Shown in pieces: positions 61,567 through 64,000 of a DNA stretch of 64,000 bases. Position 1 is the stretch's first letter. Each line of letters opens with the position of its first letter. Position numbers and translations under genes: made by a program. A model generated the notes under the pieces. The model made no database searches and had not been told where the DNA came from. It was given only the letters and a program-made list of their open reading frames with translations. Source of the stretch: JANQNX01 sp040217095 (GTDB taxonomy: Bacteria; Pseudomonadota; Gammaproteobacteria; Eutrophobiales; Eutrophobiaceae); assembly GCA_965229565.1 (NCBI GenBank), contig OZ245888.1, forward strand, positions 186,001 to 250,000, in the 5' to 3' direction.

Positions 61567-62192
61567 TGTAACACCAGCTCGTCGGTAATCAGACTTTCAA
61601 GCGAGGGCCAGATATTGTCCAGCATGGCAGGCTGTGCCCGGGCAACCGGATGAATTCCATCTTCCTGCATCAGATCCTTATCCAGCGCGATATCTTCCAG
61701 GATGAAACGCGAAAGAGGAACATCGTATTGATCGGCTATACGTACATAGACCTGTTGAAACTTTTGGTTGTAGGCCTGTCCATAGTTAGGTGGTAACTGC
61801 ATGGGTACCAGCAGCACCTCACTGTTATTGTTTTTCAAACGATTCACAATAACTGACAGGTTTTGCTCGATTTCAGCAAACTGGAATCCGCGCAGACCAT
61901 CGTTACCACCCAATTCAACGACAGTCAGAACAGGTTTATGTGTATCAAGTATGTTTTCAAGCCGGGTCAGCACCCCGATCGTGGTCTCGCCGCTGATGCT
62001 GGCATTGACAACGTTAAAAGCATAACCTTGTTGCTGCAATCGCTGTTCAAGTAACGAGACCCAGCCGTCACTGACAGGGATACCATAGGCAGCACTCAGA
62101 CTATCACCCAGGATTAATAATGTTCTCTCTCTCGCATGGAGAGGCAGGACAAAAACAGTTAAACAAATAACAAATAATACGCGGTAAAACAT
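61563..62192 (-). CDS. tesA: Multifunctional acyl-CoA thioesterase/lysophospholipase TesA
   Basis: The start at 62192 has GAGGAA seven bases upstream and gives 209 residues with a signal peptide (MFYRVLFVICLTVFVLPLHA). An in-frame start at 62474 lies fully inside ybbA and is rejected. It is an SGNH hydrolase: block I ILGDSLSAAYGI, block II SGETT, block III ELGGNDGLRGF with catalytic Asn, and block V DGIHPVARAQ with Asp and His. It acts in the periplasm. Its ATG overlaps the divergent ybbA ATG by two bases. Confidence 0.93.
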   Translation of the reverse strand: MFYRVLFVICLTVFVLPLHARERTLLILGDSLSAAYGIPVSDGWVSLLEQRLQQQGYAFNVVNASISGETTIGVLTRLENILDTHKPVLTVVELGGNDGLRGFQFAEIEQNLSVIVNRLKNNNSEVLLVPMQLPPNYGQAYNQKFQQVYVRIADQYDVPLSRFILEDIALDKDLMQEDGIHPVARAQPAMLDNIWPSLESLITDELVLQ

Positions 62193-62880
62193 GACCAATT
62201 CCTCTTCAATCATTGTGCAAGCAGAACAGCTTGGAAAGCAAGTCAGCAGCCCGGAAGGCACCTTAACAATCCTTGATGATGTTAATTTGTCCGTCAAACA
62301 GGGAGAAAGTTTGGCTATCGTTGGCGTGTCAGGCTCCGGCAAATCAACCTTGCTTGGACTGCTGGCTGGCCTGGACATGCCGACCAGTGGCCGCGTGGTT
62401 CTTGATTCGCATGACCTGACCAGGCTGGACGAAGATGGTCGTGCCCGCATACGTAGCCGCCTGGTCGGTTTCATCTTTCAATCGTTTCACCTTTTACCGG
62501 GTCTGACTGCACTGGAAAATACATCGTTGCCACTGGAACTGCTAGGTAGAAAAGATGCAGACAACATGGCCAGGGAAAAACTGGAACAGGTGGGACTGGC
62601 AGAAAGAATACACCATTACCCCAACCAGTTATCCGGCGGCGAGCAGCAGCGCGTAGCGATTGCACGTGCCTTTAGTGGCCAACCCTCTATCCTGTTTGCC
62701 GATGAACCAACGGGCAACCTGGATCAGAAAACGGCCAAACGAATTATCGAACTCCTGTTTGATCTGAACCGGAAAAATGGCACCACACTGATCATGGTGA
62801 CACACGACCCGTCCATTGCGGAACACTGTGACCGGCAGGTAGTAATGGCCGGCGGACGTCTGACAGAAGAATCGAAATGA
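62191..62880 (+). CDS. ybbA: ABC transporter ATPase, LolD/YbbA family
   Basis: The 229-residue ATPase has Walker A VGVSGSGKSTLLGLLAG, the Q-loop FIFQSFHLLPGLTALENT, the signature LSGGEQQRVAIARAF, Walker B ILFADEPTGNLD and the H-loop TLIMVTHDP. This is the MacB/LolD/YbbA class. The divergent tesA partner and the following FtsX-type permease identify it as YbbA. The complex probably moves lipids or related molecules from the inner membrane. The start overlaps the tesA start in a CATG. Confidence 0.93.
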   Translation: MTNSSSIIVQAEQLGKQVSSPEGTLTILDDVNLSVKQGESLAIVGVSGSGKSTLLGLLAGLDMPTSGRVVLDSHDLTRLDEDGRARIRSRLVGFIFQSFHLLPGLTALENTSLPLELLGRKDADNMAREKLEQVGLAERIHHYPNQLSGGEQQRVAIARAFSGQPSILFADEPTGNLDQKTAKRIIELLFDLNRKNGTTLIMVTHDPSIAEHCDRQVVMAGGRLTEESK

Positions 62881-64000
62881 ATACCCTGAAGTTTGCACTG
62901 ACCGCATTCAAACGTGACTGGAAGTCCGGCGAGTTACGCCTGATAGGTGCCGCTGTACTGATCGCCGTGGCCTGTCTCACGTCGGTCAGCTTCTTTACTG
63001 ATCGTGTCAGTCGCGCGACAGAACTACAGGCGACCGAGTTACTTGCTGCCGACCTGGTATTAAGTTCAGCCAACGCGATACCGGATACCTATGTCGACAC
63101 CGCCGCAGATATGGGCCTGACCTGGTCACGCAATGAAAGTTTTCGCAGCGTCGTCGTCGTAGGCGACCGCATGGAACTGGCCGAGGTCAAGGCCGTGGAC
63201 CCACAGTATCCGATACGGGGCGAACTGCGCATCAGCGACCAGTTATTCGAAGCGGAATACCAGGCTGATTCAATACCGGCTGCCGGTGAGGCATGGCTGG
63301 ACAGCCGCCTGAGCCAGGCCTTGCAGGTAGAGCCAGGTGATACAGTAAACTTGGGTGCACTATCACTCAGGTTCACAAAAGTGCTCACCTATGAACCGGA
63401 CCGTGGTGGCGACCTGTTCAATATTGCTCCCAGACTCCTGTTCAACCGCGAGGACCTCGCCGAATCCGGGTTAATCCTGCCCGGTAGCCGGGTCAGCTAT
63501 CGACTCTTGCTGGGCGGTGAAGGCAAACTGGTTGAGCAATACCGTAACACGATCACGACCAGTAACGACGTGCGAGTTCGTGGAATTAAAGATGCCCGGC
63601 CGGAAATACGTAGCGCGCTGGAACGGGCCGAACAGTTCCTGGGACTGGCAGCCCTGGTCAGTATTGCCCTAGCCGGTATGGCGATCGCCATGACCGCGCA
63701 TCGCTATGCCACACGGCATTTTGATAACTGTGCAGTACTGCGTTGCATGGGCATGCAACAGGATCAGATCATCCGGATCTATTTGTACCAATTAATACTG
63801 CTGGCATTGATTGCCGGCCTGCTGGGTTGCGGTATCGGGTTTGCGGCCCAGGAAGTATTGCACCAGTTAATGGCAGGTATCATGGAACGTGCACTGCCAC
63901 CACCGTCATTCAGGCCGGTACTCAACGGTTTGCTGGCCAGCCTGGTAACCGTACTGGCATTTGCCCTGCCACAGTTGCTGCGATTGCGCAGGGTTTCTCC
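62877..64000 (+). CDS. ybbP: FtsX/MacB-type permease YbbP, 3' end outside window
   Basis: Read from an ATG that overlaps the ybbA stop (ATGA), the frame stays open to the window end (374 residues seen of about 800). It has an N-terminal membrane helix (about 22-44, LIGAAVLIAVACLTSVSFF), a large periplasmic MacB_PCD-like domain (about 45-235) and FtsX helices from about 254 (FLGLAALVSIALAGMAIAM; ILLALIAGLLGCGIGFA). It is the membrane partner of YbbA. Confidence 0.92.
   Translation, partial: MNTLKFALTAFKRDWKSGELRLIGAAVLIAVACLTSVSFFTDRVSRATELQATELLAADLVLSSANAIPDTYVDTAADMGLTWSRNESFRSVVVVGDRMELAEVKAVDPQYPIRGELRISDQLFEAEYQADSIPAAGEAWLDSRLSQALQVEPGDTVNLGALSLRFTKVLTYEPDRGGDLFNIAPRLLFNREDLAESGLILPGSRVSYRLLLGGEGKLVEQYRNTITTSNDVRVRGIKDARPEIRSALERAEQFLGLAALVSIALAGMAIAMTAHRYATRHFDNCAVLRCMGMQQDQIIRIYLYQLILLALIAGLLGCGIGFAAQEVLHQLMAGIMERALPPPSFRPVLNGLLASLVTVLAFALPQLLRLRRVS

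Noticed and set aside
62193..62474. Extended N terminus of tesA
   Set aside because: The extension lies wholly inside ybbA on the other strand, lacks a signal peptide at its start, and a good ribosome binding site supports the start at 62192.

Overview
The window is a chromosomal segment of a gammaproteobacterium with roughly even base composition. The order gpsA-secB-rhodanese-gpmI-envC-ctp-yibQ, the ubiE-ubiJ-ubiB cluster, hslVU-xerC-DUF484-dapF, rhlB/trxA-rho, tesA divergent from ybbA-ybbP, and HrcA-type control of groESL all fit this class. A MSHA-type pilus locus, a Fae-family protein and a FadL-type porin suggest a free-living or host-associated environmental bacterium, perhaps near the sulfur-oxidising or methylotrophic gammaproteobacteria. 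The sequence alone does not fix the genus. No tRNA, rRNA, CRISPR array, transposase or prophage gene was seen.

Region 1 (1-19434, minus strand) is a type IV pilus locus of the MSHA class. It runs from the giant adhesin-like mshQ through mshI, a pilN-like gene, mshJ, K, L, M, N, E and G, a mshF-like gene and an unknown membrane protein to the major pilin mshA. It ends with an O-oligosaccharyltransferase-type ligase cut off by the window edge. Most genes overlap or nearly touch. The mshB, mshC, mshD, mshO and mshP minor pseudopilins and a prepilin peptidase are not in the window. A strong intrinsic terminator after mshA lies inside the first codons of the ligase.

Region 2 (19570-28461) holds housekeeping genes: phospholipid precursor synthesis (gpsA), secretion chaperone (secB), a rhodanese, phosphoglycerate mutase, the division and cell-wall factors envC, ctp and yibQ, a DJ-1/YajL protein, a palindrome-rich interspersed element of about 490 bp, and a Fae-family protein lacking the expected catalytic histidine.

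Region 3 (28704-36621, minus) holds ubiquinone synthesis (ubiE, ubiJ, ubiB), a DUF971 protein, the HslUV protease, XerC, DUF484 and DapF. Region 4 (36687-48799) is a mosaic: an MscS channel, a TraB/GumN protein, nagZ, an orphan peptide-type ABC permease pair, two small membrane proteins, a split YeeE/YedE sulfur transporter, a membrane adenylate cyclase, a FadL-type porin, and a sigma factor cluster with a DUF3106 protein and an EF-hand protein. It separates lptM-lysA from dapF, which are often adjacent in relatives.

Region 5 (48808-64000) holds lptM-lysA, a carboxylesterase, rhlB, trxA, rho with a C-rich leader, two unrecognised genes preceded by a CIRCE-like half palindrome, groESL under a textbook promoter/CIRCE, the ATP sulfurylase genes cysD and cysN (cysN with a vestigial APS-kinase tail), a small cysteine protein, a Nudix hydrolase, tesA and the ybbA/ybbP ABC system, whose permease runs off the window. 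No single gene set is clearly a wholly new system. The best candidates for new biology are the reduced MSHA locus, the sigma/EF-hand/DUF3106 cluster, the Fae paralog, the CysN-vestigial CysC fusion and the unknown pair near groESL.
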